This document shows positions 17,541 to 28,795 of a DNA stretch of 43,677 nucleotides, one piece after another. Origin of the DNA: Candidatus Burkholderia verschuerenii. Lineage in GTDB: Bacteria > Pseudomonadota > Gammaproteobacteria > Burkholderiales > Burkholderiaceae. How positions within the stretch are numbered: position 1 is the first letter of the stretch; each line of letters begins with the position of its first letter. The notes under the pieces are model-generated. The model saw only the letters and a list, made by a program, of their open reading frames with translations. It made no database searches and was not told the DNA's origin. Where the stretch lies: contig NZ_LFJJ01000021.1 in the NCBI RefSeq assembly GCF_001189365.1, forward strand, positions 1-43,677, read 5' to 3'. Position numbers and translations under genes: made by a program.

Positions 17541-18129
17541 TCAGGACTCGAGCTTCCACTCCCCCGCCATCAACTTCTCCAGCCAGAACGCGCCGATGAT
17601 CGTCTTCACGTCGCTGATGCTGCCGTCCTTCACCCACGCCATCAACTGCTCGGCATCGACGATGAACGTCTCCAGAAACTCGCCTTCGTCGAGCTTGGCA
17701 TCGCCCGCCGTCAGGCCGCGCGCGAAATAAACATCGATGAATTCCGTCGAATACGAAATCACCGGATGAATGCGCGTCAGAAACGTCCACTCACGCGCGG
17801 TATAGCCGGTCTCTTCCTGCAGTTCGCGCTTGGCGCAGGTCAGCTCGTCTTCGTTGGGATCGAGCTTGCCCGCCGGAAACTCCAGCAGCACGCGGCCGAC
17901 CGGATAGCGGAACTGGCGCTCCAGCAGCACGCGGCCATCGTCGAATACGGGCAGGATCATCACCGCGCCGGGATGCGTGACGAATTCGCGATACGCCTGC
18001 TTGCCGTCGGGCTAGCTCGACCGTATCGCGCTTGAGCGTGAGGAATTTGCCCTCGTGGAGCGTGGTGCTATCGACCTTCTTTTCGATCAGGCCGTCGTCA
18101 TTACCGGGAAAGGTGCGTTGGTCTGCCAT
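17541..18129 (-). pseudogene. NUDIX hydrolase (ADP-ribose pyrophosphatase type), frameshifted
   Basis: Start ATG 18129 reads MADQRTFPGNDDGLIEKKVD and then FLTLKRDTVEL. One extra base at about 18013 (plus-strand GGGCTAGCTC instead of GGGCAGCTC) shifts the frame. The sequence resumes as PDGKQAYREFVTHPGAVMIL and continues to TGA 17541. The NUDIX box is intact in the second frame: EFPAGKLDPNEDELTCAKRE, then LQEETGY. Restored length is about 195 residues, normal for ADP-sugar pyrophosphatases of this type. The inserted base is not in a homopolymer and creates the palindrome GCTAGC. The gene is the last of the nuo-linked group. Confidence 0.85.
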
Positions 18130-18157
18130 CTTGAGCCCTATGCTTGAGGAACAAACG

Positions 18158-18185
18158 GCCGCCGATGGCCGATGCCATCAGCGGC
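18158..18185 (-). terminator. Possible terminator or attenuating hairpin at the end of DUF2818
   Basis: GCCGCCGATGGC (18158-18169) pairs with GCCATCAGCGGC (18174-18185) around a 4-base loop: 12 pairs with one wobble or mismatch. The minus-strand sequence after it is CGTTTGTTCC, a weak T run. It overlaps the DUF2818 stop codon and could reduce readthrough from nuo into the NUDIX gene. Confidence 0.45.
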
Positions 18186-18498
18186 GTTTGACGAGATATT
18201 GATAGGTAAAGCCCGGGAAGGCCAGCACCACGAAGAGACTGAAGGTAATGGCATAGAACTGCCATCCTTGATCGAAACGGTTGCCGGCGCGCGCTTCGAG
18301 CATGAAGCCGAGCGCGCCGACCACGAAGTAAAGAACGATCAGCTCGCCGATCCTGAGCCACGCGTTCTTCTTCGGCGCCTTGCTGTGTCCCGGATCGCGA
18401 AGCGGAACGGGCACGACGCCGAACAGACGCTGATTCAGGAAAGGCACGTTGGCGCCGACCAGCGCCAACAACACGATAAACCAACCCGCCGCCGACAT
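18178..18498 (-). CDS. DUF2818 family small membrane protein
   Basis: A 106-residue membrane protein with three hydrophobic segments (residues about 3-20, 49-65, 82-98). It is the DUF2818 family member that regularly follows nuoN in betaproteobacteria. Its ATG overlaps the nuoN stop by one base (TAATG), so it is translationally coupled to the last subunit of complex I. A role in assembly or stability of the membrane arm is plausible from position alone; none is established to my knowledge. Confidence 0.88.
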   Translation of the reverse strand: MSAAGWFIVLLALVGANVPFLNQRLFGVVPVPLRDPGHSKAPKKNAWLRIGELIVLYFVVGALGFMLEARAGNRFDQGWQFYAITFSLFVVLAFPGFTYQYLVKRR

Positions 18499-19970
18499 TA
18501 CAGCGGCAGCGTATGCGTGATCGCTTGCAGGCATGCCGACATCAGCGGACCCGGCACCAGACCGAGCACGAGCACAGCGAAACCATTGAAGGCGAGCAAC
18601 GAACGATTCAGACCGCCGGCGACGATTGGCGACGCGTCGGTCGGCGCATCGAAGTACATCAGCTTGACGATACGCAGGTAGTAGAACGCGCCCACCAGCG
18701 ACGTCATCACAGCGAGGACGGCGAGCCACGTCAGGCCGGCGTTCATCGTCGCTTCGAGCACGGCGAGCTTCGCGTAGAAGCCGACCGTCGGCGGGATGCC
18801 GGCGAGCGAGAACATCATGATCATCATGACGAACGCGAACACCTGGCTGCGCTGATTCAGGCCCTTGAAGTCGTCCAGCATTTCGGCTTCGAAATCGCGG
18901 CGCGCCAGCAGCATCATGATGCCGAAGGAACCGAGCGTCGTCACCAGATAGATGATGCTGTAGAACATCGCCGAGCTATAGGCGCCGGCCACGCTGTCCG
19001 CCTTACCGTCGACCACGCCGGCCAGCAGGCCGAGCAACACGAAGCCCATATTCGAGATAGCCGAGTACGCCAGCATCCGCTTGATGTTCCGCTGCACGAT
19101 ACCCGTCACGTTACCGACGATCAGCGACAGCGCCGCGAGAATCACGAGCATTTCCTGCCAGTCGACCGCCAACGGCAGCAGGCCCATCACCAGCAAACGC
19201 AAGCCCCACGCGAATGCCGCGACCTTCGGGCCGCCGCCGGTAAGCAGCGTCATCGCGGTCGGCGCGCCTTGATAGACGTCCGGCACCCACATATGGAACG
19301 GCACCGCGCCCATCTTGAACGCCACGCCCGCCACCACGAAGATCACGCCGAACAGCAGCACCGCGTCGTTGATCCGGCCCGACGCCACCGCCTTCAGCAC
19401 TTCGCCAAGTTCCAGCGATCCGGTCGCGCCGTACAGCATCGAGATACCGTAAAGCAGGAAGCCCGATGCCAGCGCGCCGAGCACGTAGTATTTCATCGCC
19501 GATTCGTTCGACTGCGGCACGTCCTTGCGCAGCGCGATCACCGCGTAAAGCGACAGCGACATCAGTTCGAGGCCGAGATACAGCGTGAGGAAGTTGTTGC
19601 CCGAGATCATCACGCACTGGCCGAGCAGCGAAAACAGGCCGAGCAGAAAGAAGTCGCCGCGGAACAGATCGCGATCTTCGAGATACTTCTTCGAGTAGAT
19701 GATCGACACCGCGTAGCCGAGACAGACCACGGCCTTCATCGCGCTCGCGAACGGATCGACGATATACATGCGCGAGAAGAAGTAACCCGGCGTCGGATTG
19801 AGCGCGGTGAAGGCGAACCAGATGCCGACGACGATCGTCGAGACCAGCGCGATCGTGTACGTGCCGCGTCGGCCGTTGGTGCCGAAGACCGTATCGTTCA
19901 GCCAGGCGATGACGACCGCGGCCATCAGGATGCCGTCCGGCAACAACATACTCATAGGAGCGTTTTGCAT
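18498..19970 (-). CDS. nuoN: NADH-quinone oxidoreductase subunit N
   Basis: A 490-residue, about 14-helix antiporter-like subunit of the complex I membrane arm. Signature stretches are ELMSLSLYAVIALRKD (key Glu of helix 5), HMWVPDVYQGAPT (key Lys/His region) and QRNIKRMLAYSAISNMGF (helix-8 Lys). Length matches the family. It is the last nuo subunit and is coupled to DUF2818 by a one-base overlap. ATG 19970 (MQNAPMSMLL) is the family-like start; an internal ATG five codons on is possible. Confidence 0.96.
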   Translation of the reverse strand: MQNAPMSMLLPDGILMAAVVIAWLNDTVFGTNGRRGTYTIALVSTIVVGIWFAFTALNPTPGYFFSRMYIVDPFASAMKAVVCLGYAVSIIYSKKYLEDRDLFRGDFFLLGLFSLLGQCVMISGNNFLTLYLGLELMSLSLYAVIALRKDVPQSNESAMKYYVLGALASGFLLYGISMLYGATGSLELGEVLKAVASGRINDAVLLFGVIFVVAGVAFKMGAVPFHMWVPDVYQGAPTAMTLLTGGGPKVAAFAWGLRLLVMGLLPLAVDWQEMLVILAALSLIVGNVTGIVQRNIKRMLAYSAISNMGFVLLGLLAGVVDGKADSVAGAYSSAMFYSIIYLVTTLGSFGIMMLLARRDFEAEMLDDFKGLNQRSQVFAFVMMIMMFSLAGIPPTVGFYAKLAVLEATMNAGLTWLAVLAVMTSLVGAFYYLRIVKLMYFDAPTDASPIVAGGLNRSLLAFNGFAVLVLGLVPGPLMSACLQAITHTLPL

Positions 19971-19995
19971 GATTTCTTAGTTCCTCCGCACGGCG

Positions 19996-21495
19996 TTACT
20001 GAGCCAGCGGCAGCTTGGACTGCGCGACGTGGGAGAGCAGGTTTGCCACCGACTCGTGCATCACGTCGGTGAAGGGCTTCGGATACAGGCCCATGTACAG
20101 CGTGAAGATCGCGAGCACGGCCAGCATCAGGAATTCGCGACCGTTGATGTCCGCGAGATGCGCGACATGATCGTTCGCCACCGCACCGAAGTACACGCGC
20201 TTGTACATCCACAGCGTGTAGGCCGCGCCGAGAATCAGCGTGAACGTGGCGAGGAAGCCGATCCAGAAGTTGAACTTCACGGCCGCCAGAATCACCATGA
20301 ACTCGCCGACGAAACCCGAGGTGCCCGGCAAACCGCAATTGGCCATCGCGAAGAACATCGCGAACGCGGCGAACTTCGGCATCACGTTGACGACGCCGCC
20401 GTAATCCGCGATCTGACGCGAGTGCACGCGATCGTACAGCACGCCGATGGACAGGAACATCGCGCCCGACACGAAGCCGTGCGAGATCATCTGAATGATC
20501 GCGCCTTCGACGGCGAGCTGGCTCGACGGTCCGAACATGAAGAACCCGAGCGTGACGAAGCCCATGTGCGCGATCGACGAATACGCGACCAGCTTCTTCA
20601 TGTCGGCCTGCACCATCGCGACCAGACCGATGTAGATCACCGCCACCAGCGACAGCGTGATGACGACCGGCGCGAGGAAATGACTCGCGTCGGGCGCGAT
20701 CGGCAGCGAGAAGCGCAGGAAACCGTATGCGCCGAGCTTCAGCATGATCGCCGCCAGCACGACCGAGCCGCCCGTCGGCGCTTCCACGTGCGCGTCCGGC
20801 AGCCAGGTGTGGACCGGCCACATCGGCACCTTGACGGCAAACGCGAGGAAGAACGCGATGAACAGCAATATCTGCGGGGTCATGCCGATCTTGGCGGCGT
20901 GCCACGTCGCGAGATCGAAGGTGTGCGCCTGCGTGTACAGGTACAGCAGCGCGACCAGCATCAGCAGTGAACCGGCCAGCGTGTACAGGAAGAACTTGAA
21001 CGCCGCGTACACGCGATTCGGGCCGCCCCACACGCCGATGATGATGTACATCGGAATCAGCGTGGCTTCGAAGAACACGTAGAACAGCAGGCCGTCCGCC
21101 GTCGAGAACACGCCGATCATGATGCCCGAGAGGATCAGGAACGCGGCGAAGTACTGCGACACGCGCTCGGTGATCACTTCCCAGCCGGCGATCACGACGA
21201 TCACCGTGATCAGCGCCGTCAACACGACGAACCACATCGAGATGCCGTCGACGCCCAGGTGATACGTGATGTTGAACCGCTCGATCCAGGTCGACTGTTC
21301 GACGAACTGCAGCGCAGCCGTCGAGCTATCGAAGCCGGTGATGAGCGGAATCGTGACGATCAGCCCGAGTACCGAGCCGATCAGCGCGATCCAGCGCGCG
21401 GACGCCGGATTTCGATCGTTGCCTACCGCCAGAACGAGCAGGCCGAAGAGGATCGGCAACCAGATGGCGACACTGAGAATCGGAAAAGAGCTCAT
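19996..21495 (-). CDS. nuoM: NADH-quinone oxidoreductase subunit M
   Basis: A 499-residue antiporter-like proton-pumping subunit. I chose ATG 21495 (MSSFPILSVAIWLPILFG), preceded by GAGGCGAGAG, over an upstream in-frame start at 21525. Conserved stretches are LFYVFFEATLIPMYIIIG (Glu of helix 5), PMWPVHTWLPDAHVEAPT and MKKLVAYSSIAHMGFV. Spacing to nuoN is 25 bases. Confidence 0.96.
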   Translation of the reverse strand: MSSFPILSVAIWLPILFGLLVLAVGNDRNPASARWIALIGSVLGLIVTIPLITGFDSSTAALQFVEQSTWIERFNITYHLGVDGISMWFVVLTALITVIVVIAGWEVITERVSQYFAAFLILSGIMIGVFSTADGLLFYVFFEATLIPMYIIIGVWGGPNRVYAAFKFFLYTLAGSLLMLVALLYLYTQAHTFDLATWHAAKIGMTPQILLFIAFFLAFAVKVPMWPVHTWLPDAHVEAPTGGSVVLAAIMLKLGAYGFLRFSLPIAPDASHFLAPVVITLSLVAVIYIGLVAMVQADMKKLVAYSSIAHMGFVTLGFFMFGPSSQLAVEGAIIQMISHGFVSGAMFLSIGVLYDRVHSRQIADYGGVVNVMPKFAAFAMFFAMANCGLPGTSGFVGEFMVILAAVKFNFWIGFLATFTLILGAAYTLWMYKRVYFGAVANDHVAHLADINGREFLMLAVLAIFTLYMGLYPKPFTDVMHESVANLLSHVAQSKLPLAQ

Positions 21496-21511
21496 GTGTT
21501 CTCTCGCCTCC

Positions 21512-23587
<2,076 letters not shown>

Positions 23588-23604
23588 AACAGCCTATCCT
23601 GTGA

Positions 23605-23910
23605 TTAACCTTTGAGCTGATCGAGGTCCTCGACATTGATCGTGTCGAGGCTGCGGAACAGGGTCACGAGAATCGCGAGACCGATGGCGGCTTCAGCCGC
23701 GGCCACGGTCAGCACGAAGAACACGAAGATCTGGCCGTGCACGTCGCCCAGATAGTGCGAGAACGCGACGAAGTTCGTGTTCACCGCGAGCAGCATCAGT
23801 TCGATCGCCATCAGGATTATGATGACGTTGCGGCGGTTCAGGAAGATACCGACGATGCTGATCGCGAACAGAATCGCGCCGAGCACCAGGTAATGGGCAA
23901 GACTCAACAT
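23605..23910 (-). CDS. nuoK: NADH-quinone oxidoreductase subunit K
   Basis: A 101-residue subunit with three transmembrane helices and the conserved buried glutamates ([11 protein letters not shown] in helix 2; [11 protein letters not shown] in helix 3) that form part of the central proton channel. Normal length. The gap from nuoJ is 73 bases as written, but only 17 if the nuoJ tail is put back in frame. Confidence 0.96.
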   Translation of the reverse strand: MLSLAHYLVLGAILFAISIVGIFLNRRNVIIILMAIELMLLAVNTNFVAFSHYLGDVHGQIFVFFVLTVAAAEAAIGLAILVTLFRSLDTINVEDLDQLKG

Positions 23911-23983
23911 TTTCTTATCTCCTAATCTCAGCCCTTGTTGTCCACCGTGCCCGCACCGATGTTGCCGGTGACGGGCGGCTCGG

Positions 23984-24625
23984 TCATGGCGTCGGGCGAC
24001 TGGGTTCCGCCGGCATCTTCACCAGACGCACGCGATCCTGACGACGCACCTTGACCTGCTGGCTGACCGTTTGGGTCTTCTTATCCTTCTTGTCGCGAAT
24101 CGTGAGCGAGATCGCCGCGATGATGGCGACCAGCAGCACCAGACCCGCGATTTCGAACGCGAATATGTAATCCGTGTAGATGACCTTGCCGATGAGCTGC
24201 GTGTTCGGCATCAGCGCGGCGCCCGAGACGCCCGCGCCTGCCGCAGCCGTGTTGGCATCGCGCAGCGGCGTGACGGTCGCGCCGTAGCCGTGCCACAGAA
24301 TCAGCGCCGTTTCGATCACGATGATCGCGCCGACGAAGCTCGCCAGCGGCACGAAGCGTTTGAAGTCTCGCCGCAGCACGTCGATGTTGATGTCCAGCAT
24401 CATCACCACGAACAGGAACAGCACCATCACGGCGCCGACGTAGACCAGAACCAGCAGGATCGCGAGGAATTCGGCTTGCAGCAGCATCCAGATCGCGGCC
24501 GCGTTGAAGAACGCGAGCACGAGGAACAGCGCGGATGACACCGGGTTGCGGGAGGTGATCACCTTCAGCGCGGACACCACCAGCAGCAGCGCGAAGATAT
24601 AGAACAGTACGGTTGTGAATTCCAT
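23984..24625 (-). CDS. nuoJ: NADH-quinone oxidoreductase subunit J, C-terminal tail probably frameshifted
   Basis: A 213-residue membrane subunit with five helices. The conserved helix 3 reads [20 protein letters not shown]. The body is intact, with a cytoplasmic [16 protein letters not shown] tail. After MPAE the frame ends with PSRPTP at 23984. In the next frame the DNA continues [14 protein letters not shown], then [10 protein letters not shown], and stops at TGA 23930-23928. Adding one A (plus strand GGGTTTCCG in place of GGGTTCCG near 24005) would join them. It would also leave the usual short 17-base spacing to nuoK. Only the dispensable tail is affected, so the subunit should function either way. 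Confidence 0.93.
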   Translation of the reverse strand: MEFTTVLFYIFALLLVVSALKVITSRNPVSSALFLVLAFFNAAAIWMLLQAEFLAILLVLVYVGAVMVLFLFVVMMLDINIDVLRRDFKRFVPLASFVGAIIVIETALILWHGYGATVTPLRDANTAAAGAGVSGAALMPNTQLIGKVIYTDYIFAFEIAGLVLLVAIIAAISLTIRDKKDKKTQTVSQQVKVRRQDRVRLVKMPAEPSRPTP

Positions 24626-24652
24626 GATTACCGGTTCATCGTTAGGCCATCG

Positions 24653-24838
24653 TCAGGCTTTGTATGTCGGGCGCTTGCAGCCTTGACCCGCACACACGGA
24701 GAAAGACCTCGGCGCGAGCCGCAGTGTGCCATACACCCACGGCAAAATCGCTTCGACTTCGAATCCGGCGCGCGTGAAAACTCCGATTGTGTTTCTGTCG
24801 CGCGACGCCGGATCCGTTTGTGCATCAACGATAAGGCG
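24653..24838 (-). pseudogene. Possible remnant of a GNAT acetyltransferase C-terminus
   Basis: The 199-base spacer between nuoI and nuoJ is long for this operon. In a frame overlapping the end of nuoI it reads [20 protein letters not shown], then TRAGFEVEAILPWVYG, ending at TGA 24653. The pattern D-x-D/N then aromatic-x-K/R-A-G-F resembles the C-terminal half of GNAT N-acetyltransferases (…N..aI..Y.kaGF…). No start or N-terminal half is present, so if real this is a decayed insertion. It could also be chance in GC-rich DNA; a protein search would decide. Confidence 0.3.
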
Positions 24839-25313
24839 CGTCCGCTGCCTTCGATGCGGCGATTTCCGTTTCGTAACGGTCACCCACCGCCAGCAGCATG
24901 TCCTTCGTGAAATACAGGTCGCCGCGCTTTTCGCCGTGATATTCGAGGATATGCGTCTCGACGATCGAATCGACCGGGCAGCTCTCCTCGCAGAAACCGC
25001 AGAAGATGCACTTGGTCAGGTCGATGTCGTAACGCGTCGTGCGGCGCGTGTTGTCCGCGCGCGTTTCCGACTCGATCGTGATGGCCATCGCCGGGCACAC
25101 GGCCTCGCACAGCTTGCATGCGATGCAGCGCTCTTCGCCGTTTTCATAGCGGCGCAGCGCGTGCAGGCCGCGAAAACGCGGGGAGATCGGCGTCTTTTCT
25201 TCCGGGAACTGCACCGTGACCTTGCGCTGGAACGTGTACTTGCCCGTCAGCGCGAGACCCTTGAGGAGTTCGGTCAGGAAGAAGGTCTTAAAGAAGCTTT
25301 GAATTGCGTTCAT
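24825..25313 (-). CDS. nuoI: NADH-quinone oxidoreductase subunit I (two 4Fe-4S)
   Basis: A 162-residue ferredoxin-like subunit carrying clusters N6a and N6b. The two motifs are [12 protein letters not shown] (C63, C66, C69, with C73 for the second cluster) and [12 protein letters not shown] (C102, C105, C108, C112). It passes electrons from NuoG to NuoB. Start ATG 25313, 25 bases after nuoH. Length is as in other betaproteobacteria. Confidence 0.97.
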   Translation of the reverse strand: MNAIQSFFKTFFLTELLKGLALTGKYTFQRKVTVQFPEEKTPISPRFRGLHALRRYENGEERCIACKLCEAVCPAMAITIESETRADNTRRTTRYDIDLTKCIFCGFCEESCPVDSIVETHILEYHGEKRGDLYFTKDMLLAVGDRYETEIAASKAADAPYR

Positions 25314-25338
25314 GATGGTTTCGTCCGCTCTTCTCTCA

Positions 25339-26403
25339 TTACTTCCAGATGTTGAGCGGCGACATGATCCAGAAGCCGACCACGACCACCCAAATCACCG
25401 ATACCGGCAGGAACACCTTCCAGCCGAGACGCATGATCTGGTCGTAGCGGTAACGCGGGAAAGTCGCGCGCGCCCAGATGAAGACCAACAGCAACAGGAA
25501 AATCTTGAATGCGAACCAGAACACGCCCGGAATGAATGTCAGGAAACCGAACGGTGCATCCCAGCCGCCCAGGAACAGCGTGGTCGCGATCGCCGAGATC
25601 ACGATCATATTGATGTACTCGGCGAGGAAGAACAGCGCGAAGGCCATGCCCGAGTAATCGATCATGTGACCCGCGACGATTTCCGATTCGCCTTCCACCA
25701 CGTCGAACGGGTGACGGTTCGTTTCGGCGATGCCCGAGATGAAGTACACGACGAACATCGGCAGCAGCGGCAGCCAGTTCCACGACAGGAAGTTCAGCCC
25801 GAAGCCCGCGAAGATGCCGCGCTGCTGCGAGTGGACGATCTCCGACATGTTCAGCGAGCCCGCGACCATCAGCACCACGACGAGCGCGAAGCCCATCGAG
25901 ATTTCGTAGGAAACCATCTGCGCGGCCGCGCGCATCGCGCCGAGGAACGCGTACTTCGAGTTCGACGCCCAGCCCGCGAGAATCACACCGTACACGCCGA
26001 TCGACGAGATCGCCATCACGTACAGCAGACCCGCGTTGACGTCGCCGAGAACGGCTTGTGCCTGGAACGGAATGACCGCCCACACCGCGAACGCGGGCAC
26101 CACGGTCATGATCGGCGCGATCACGTAGATCCACTTGCTGGCGGCCGTCGGCTGAATGACTTCCTTCAGCAGCAGCTTCAGCACGTCGGCGATCGGCTGG
26201 AGCAAGCCGGCGGGGCCGACGCGGTTCGGGCCGAGACGCACGTGCATCCAGCTGATGAGCTTGCGCTCCCAGAGAATCAGGTACGCGACGCACAGCAGGA
26301 TGACCACCGACACCACGAGGATGCGGACCACCGCCCACACTGTCGGCCATGCGACGCCCAGAAGCTGCGTGCCGCCTGCGTTGATCGTATCGAACAAGCC
26401 CAT
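25339..26403 (-). CDS. nuoH: NADH-quinone oxidoreductase subunit H
   Basis: A 354-residue, eight-helix subunit that forms much of the quinone chamber at the junction of the two arms. Conserved segments are [22 protein letters not shown], cut here to its core GPNRVGPAG, and the charged loop around [23 protein letters not shown] 26403 directly abuts the nuoG stop at 26404, so the two are co-translated. Confidence 0.97.
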   Translation of the reverse strand: MGLFDTINAGGTQLLGVAWPTVWAVVRILVVSVVILLCVAYLILWERKLISWMHVRLGPNRVGPAGLLQPIADVLKLLLKEVIQPTAASKWIYVIAPIMTVVPAFAVWAVIPFQAQAVLGDVNAGLLYVMAISSIGVYGVILAGWASNSKYAFLGAMRAAAQMVSYEISMGFALVVVLMVAGSLNMSEIVHSQQRGIFAGFGLNFLSWNWLPLLPMFVVYFISGIAETNRHPFDVVEGESEIVAGHMIDYSGMAFALFFLAEYINMIVISAIATTLFLGGWDAPFGFLTFIPGVFWFAFKIFLLLLVFIWARATFPRYRYDQIMRLGWKVFLPVSVIWVVVVGFWIMSPLNIWK

Positions 26404-28743
26404 TTACGCCTTCTCCACTACGAGTTCGCCGAAGAAGCCGCCGAGCGCGGCGCCGGCCGGCGTCCCCGCCGACACGCGGACAACCGATTCCGCCAGATTC
26501 GCATCGCGAACCGCGGGCAACGTGACCGACAGACTGCCTTGCTTGATGCGCACGGCGTCGCCGTCTTTCAGACCGAGCTTGTCGAACAGCGCGGTCGGCA
26601 GACCGGCGACGTTCGCATCGCGTGCGGCGGCCGTCAGATGCAGCGACGGCGCGCGGCGCACAAGTGCGTCGGCGTGATAGATGGGCACATCGGCCAGACG
26701 CTGCAGGCCGCTGCCGTTCAGCGCGACGTTCGATGCCGCGCGCTTGGCCGATACCGTCGTTTTGTTCGACAGACGCGCGGACAGATCGCCCGTGCCGAGC
26801 GCGGCATTGCGCACTTCTTCCGCCGTGTCGTATTCGAAGCCCTTCAGGCCGAGAATCGAACCCAGCACGCGCAGCACCTTCCAGCCCGGGCGCGTATCGC
26901 CAAGCGCGCGCACGACGCCGTTGAACGACTGTGCCGTGCCTTCCGCGTTGACGAAGGTGCCCGACGTTTCGGTGTACGGCGCGATCGGCAGCAGCACGTC
27001 CGCGTAGTCCATGCCGTGCTTGAACGGCGACATCACGACGACCATTTCCGCCGCCTTCAGCGCGGCGATGGCTTGCGCCGGATTGGCCGTATCGAATTCC
27101 GGTTCGGCGTTCAGCAGCACGTAGCCCTTGCGCGACTGCTCGAACGCTTCGCGCGCGTTGAGACCGCCCTCGCCCGGCACGGCGTCGACCAGATACGCGC
27201 CGACCGAGTTCGCGCCTTCCGTGAGGAAGCCGAGCGTCGCGCCGGTCGCATCGGCGATCCATTGCGCGGCGGCCTGAATCTGTGCGAAATCGGGATGCTG
27301 AACCGCGACGTTGCCGAGCAGCACAACGCGCGTTTCGCCCGCCGACAGCGATGCCGCGACATCCTTCGCCGCTGCCGACACTTCGCGGCCCGCGAATGCT
27401 TCCGGCAACTCGACGCCGCGTGCTTCCGACACGGCCGCCGCGATACCCGCGAGCTGATCGAGCCACGCCGAGGGCGCGGCGACCAGACGATGCGCGGTCG
27501 GGATCAGCGAGTCGTCATTGCTGGCGTTGAGGAACGTGACCATGGCGCCGTTCTTCGCTGCCTGACGCAGACGCGCGGCGAATAACGGATGATCGCGACG
27601 CAGGAACGAGCCGATCACGAAAGCCGTATCGACGTTCGACAGATCGGCGATCTTCACGCCGAGCCACGGCGCGCTGTCGCCGACCGGAGCGGAGAAATCG
27701 CTCTGACGCAGACGGAAATCGACGTTCGGCGTACCGACGCCTTCGGCCAGTGACTTGAGCAGATGCAGTTCTTCGACCGTGCTGTGCGGCGTGGCCAGCG
27801 CAGCGATAGCGTTTGCGCCATGATCCGCCGTGATGCCCTTGATGCCCTTGGCGACGTATTCGAGCGCGGTCTGCCAGTCGGTCTCGATCCAGTTGCCGCC
27901 TTGCTTCAGCATCGGCGTGGTGAAGCGCTCGTCGCTGTTCAGGCCTTCGTACGAGAAGCGGTCCTTGTCCGACAGCCAGCATTCGTTGATGGCTTCGTTT
28001 TCCATCGGCAGGACGCGCATCACGCGGTTGTTCTTCACCTGCACGACGAGGTTCGCGCCGACGGAATCATGCGGACTCACCGACTTGCGGCGCGACAGTT
28101 CCCACGTCCGCGCGCTATAGCGGAACGGCTTGCTCGTGAGCGCGCCGACCGGGCACAGGTCGATCATATTGCCCGACAGTTCTGAATCCACCGTCTTGCC
28201 GACGAAGGACGTGATTTCCGAATGCTCGCCGCGGCCGAGCATGCCAAGTTCCATCACGCCGGCCACTTCCTGGCCGAAGCGCACGCAACGCGTGCAGTGG
28301 ATGCAACGCGTCATCTCTTCCATCGAGATGAGCGGACCCACATTCTTGTGGAACACGACGCGCTTTTCTTCGCTGTAGCGCGACTGCGACTTGCCGTAAC
28401 CGACGGCCAAATCCTGCAACTGGCACTCGCCGCCCTGATCGCAGATCGGACAATCGAGCGGATGGTTGATCAGCAGAAATTCCATCACCGACTGCTGCGC
28501 CTTGACGGCCTTGTCGGAAGTGGTGCGCACGACCATGCCGTTCGACACGGGCGTGGCGCAGGCGGGGACGGCCTTCGGCATCTTTTCGACTTCGACGAGG
28601 CACATCCGGCAGTTCGCCGCGATCGAAAGCTTCTTGTGATAGCAGAAGTGAGGGATGTACGTATCGACCTTATGCGCAGCCTGTATCACCATGCTGCCTT
28701 CAGGCACCTCGACCGACTTGCCGTCAATTTCTAGTTCAACCAT
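26404..28743 (-). CDS. nuoG: NADH-quinone oxidoreductase subunit G
   Basis: The 779-residue iron-sulfur subunit of the peripheral arm. N-terminal cluster ligands are visible: 2Fe-2S C34, C45, C48, C62; the His-ligated N5 cluster H94, C98, C101, C107; and the N4 cluster C147, C150, C153, C197. The rest is a molybdopterin-oxidoreductase-like fold that no longer binds a cofactor in complex I. Full length, no break. It follows nuoF by 52 bases. Confidence 0.97.
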   Translation of the reverse strand: MVELEIDGKSVEVPEGSMVIQAAHKVDTYIPHFCYHKKLSIAANCRMCLVEVEKMPKAVPACATPVSNGMVVRTTSDKAVKAQQSVMEFLLINHPLDCPICDQGGECQLQDLAVGYGKSQSRYSEEKRVVFHKNVGPLISMEEMTRCIHCTRCVRFGQEVAGVMELGMLGRGEHSEITSFVGKTVDSELSGNMIDLCPVGALTSKPFRYSARTWELSRRKSVSPHDSVGANLVVQVKNNRVMRVLPMENEAINECWLSDKDRFSYEGLNSDERFTTPMLKQGGNWIETDWQTALEYVAKGIKGITADHGANAIAALATPHSTVEELHLLKSLAEGVGTPNVDFRLRQSDFSAPVGDSAPWLGVKIADLSNVDTAFVIGSFLRRDHPLFAARLRQAAKNGAMVTFLNASNDDSLIPTAHRLVAAPSAWLDQLAGIAAAVSEARGVELPEAFAGREVSAAAKDVAASLSAGETRVVLLGNVAVQHPDFAQIQAAAQWIADATGATLGFLTEGANSVGAYLVDAVPGEGGLNAREAFEQSRKGYVLLNAEPEFDTANPAQAIAALKAAEMVVVMSPFKHGMDYADVLLPIAPYTETSGTFVNAEGTAQSFNGVVRALGDTRPGWKVLRVLGSILGLKGFEYDTAEEVRNAALGTGDLSARLSNKTTVSAKRAASNVALNGSGLQRLADVPIYHADALVRRAPSLHLTAAARDANVAGLPTALFDKLGLKDGDAVRIKQGSLSVTLPAVRDANLAESVVRVSAGTPAGAALGGFFGELVVEKA

Positions 28744-28795
28744 GATGGATATAGATCCTCAACCTCTGTCTCCGCGCAATTGACTGCGCGTCAAT

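Noticed and set aside
25312..27585. A 757-codon open frame on the plus strand opposite nuoH and nuoG
   Set aside because: Its composition is that of a reverse-complement shadow (Arg/His rich) and it covers well-defined complex I genes.
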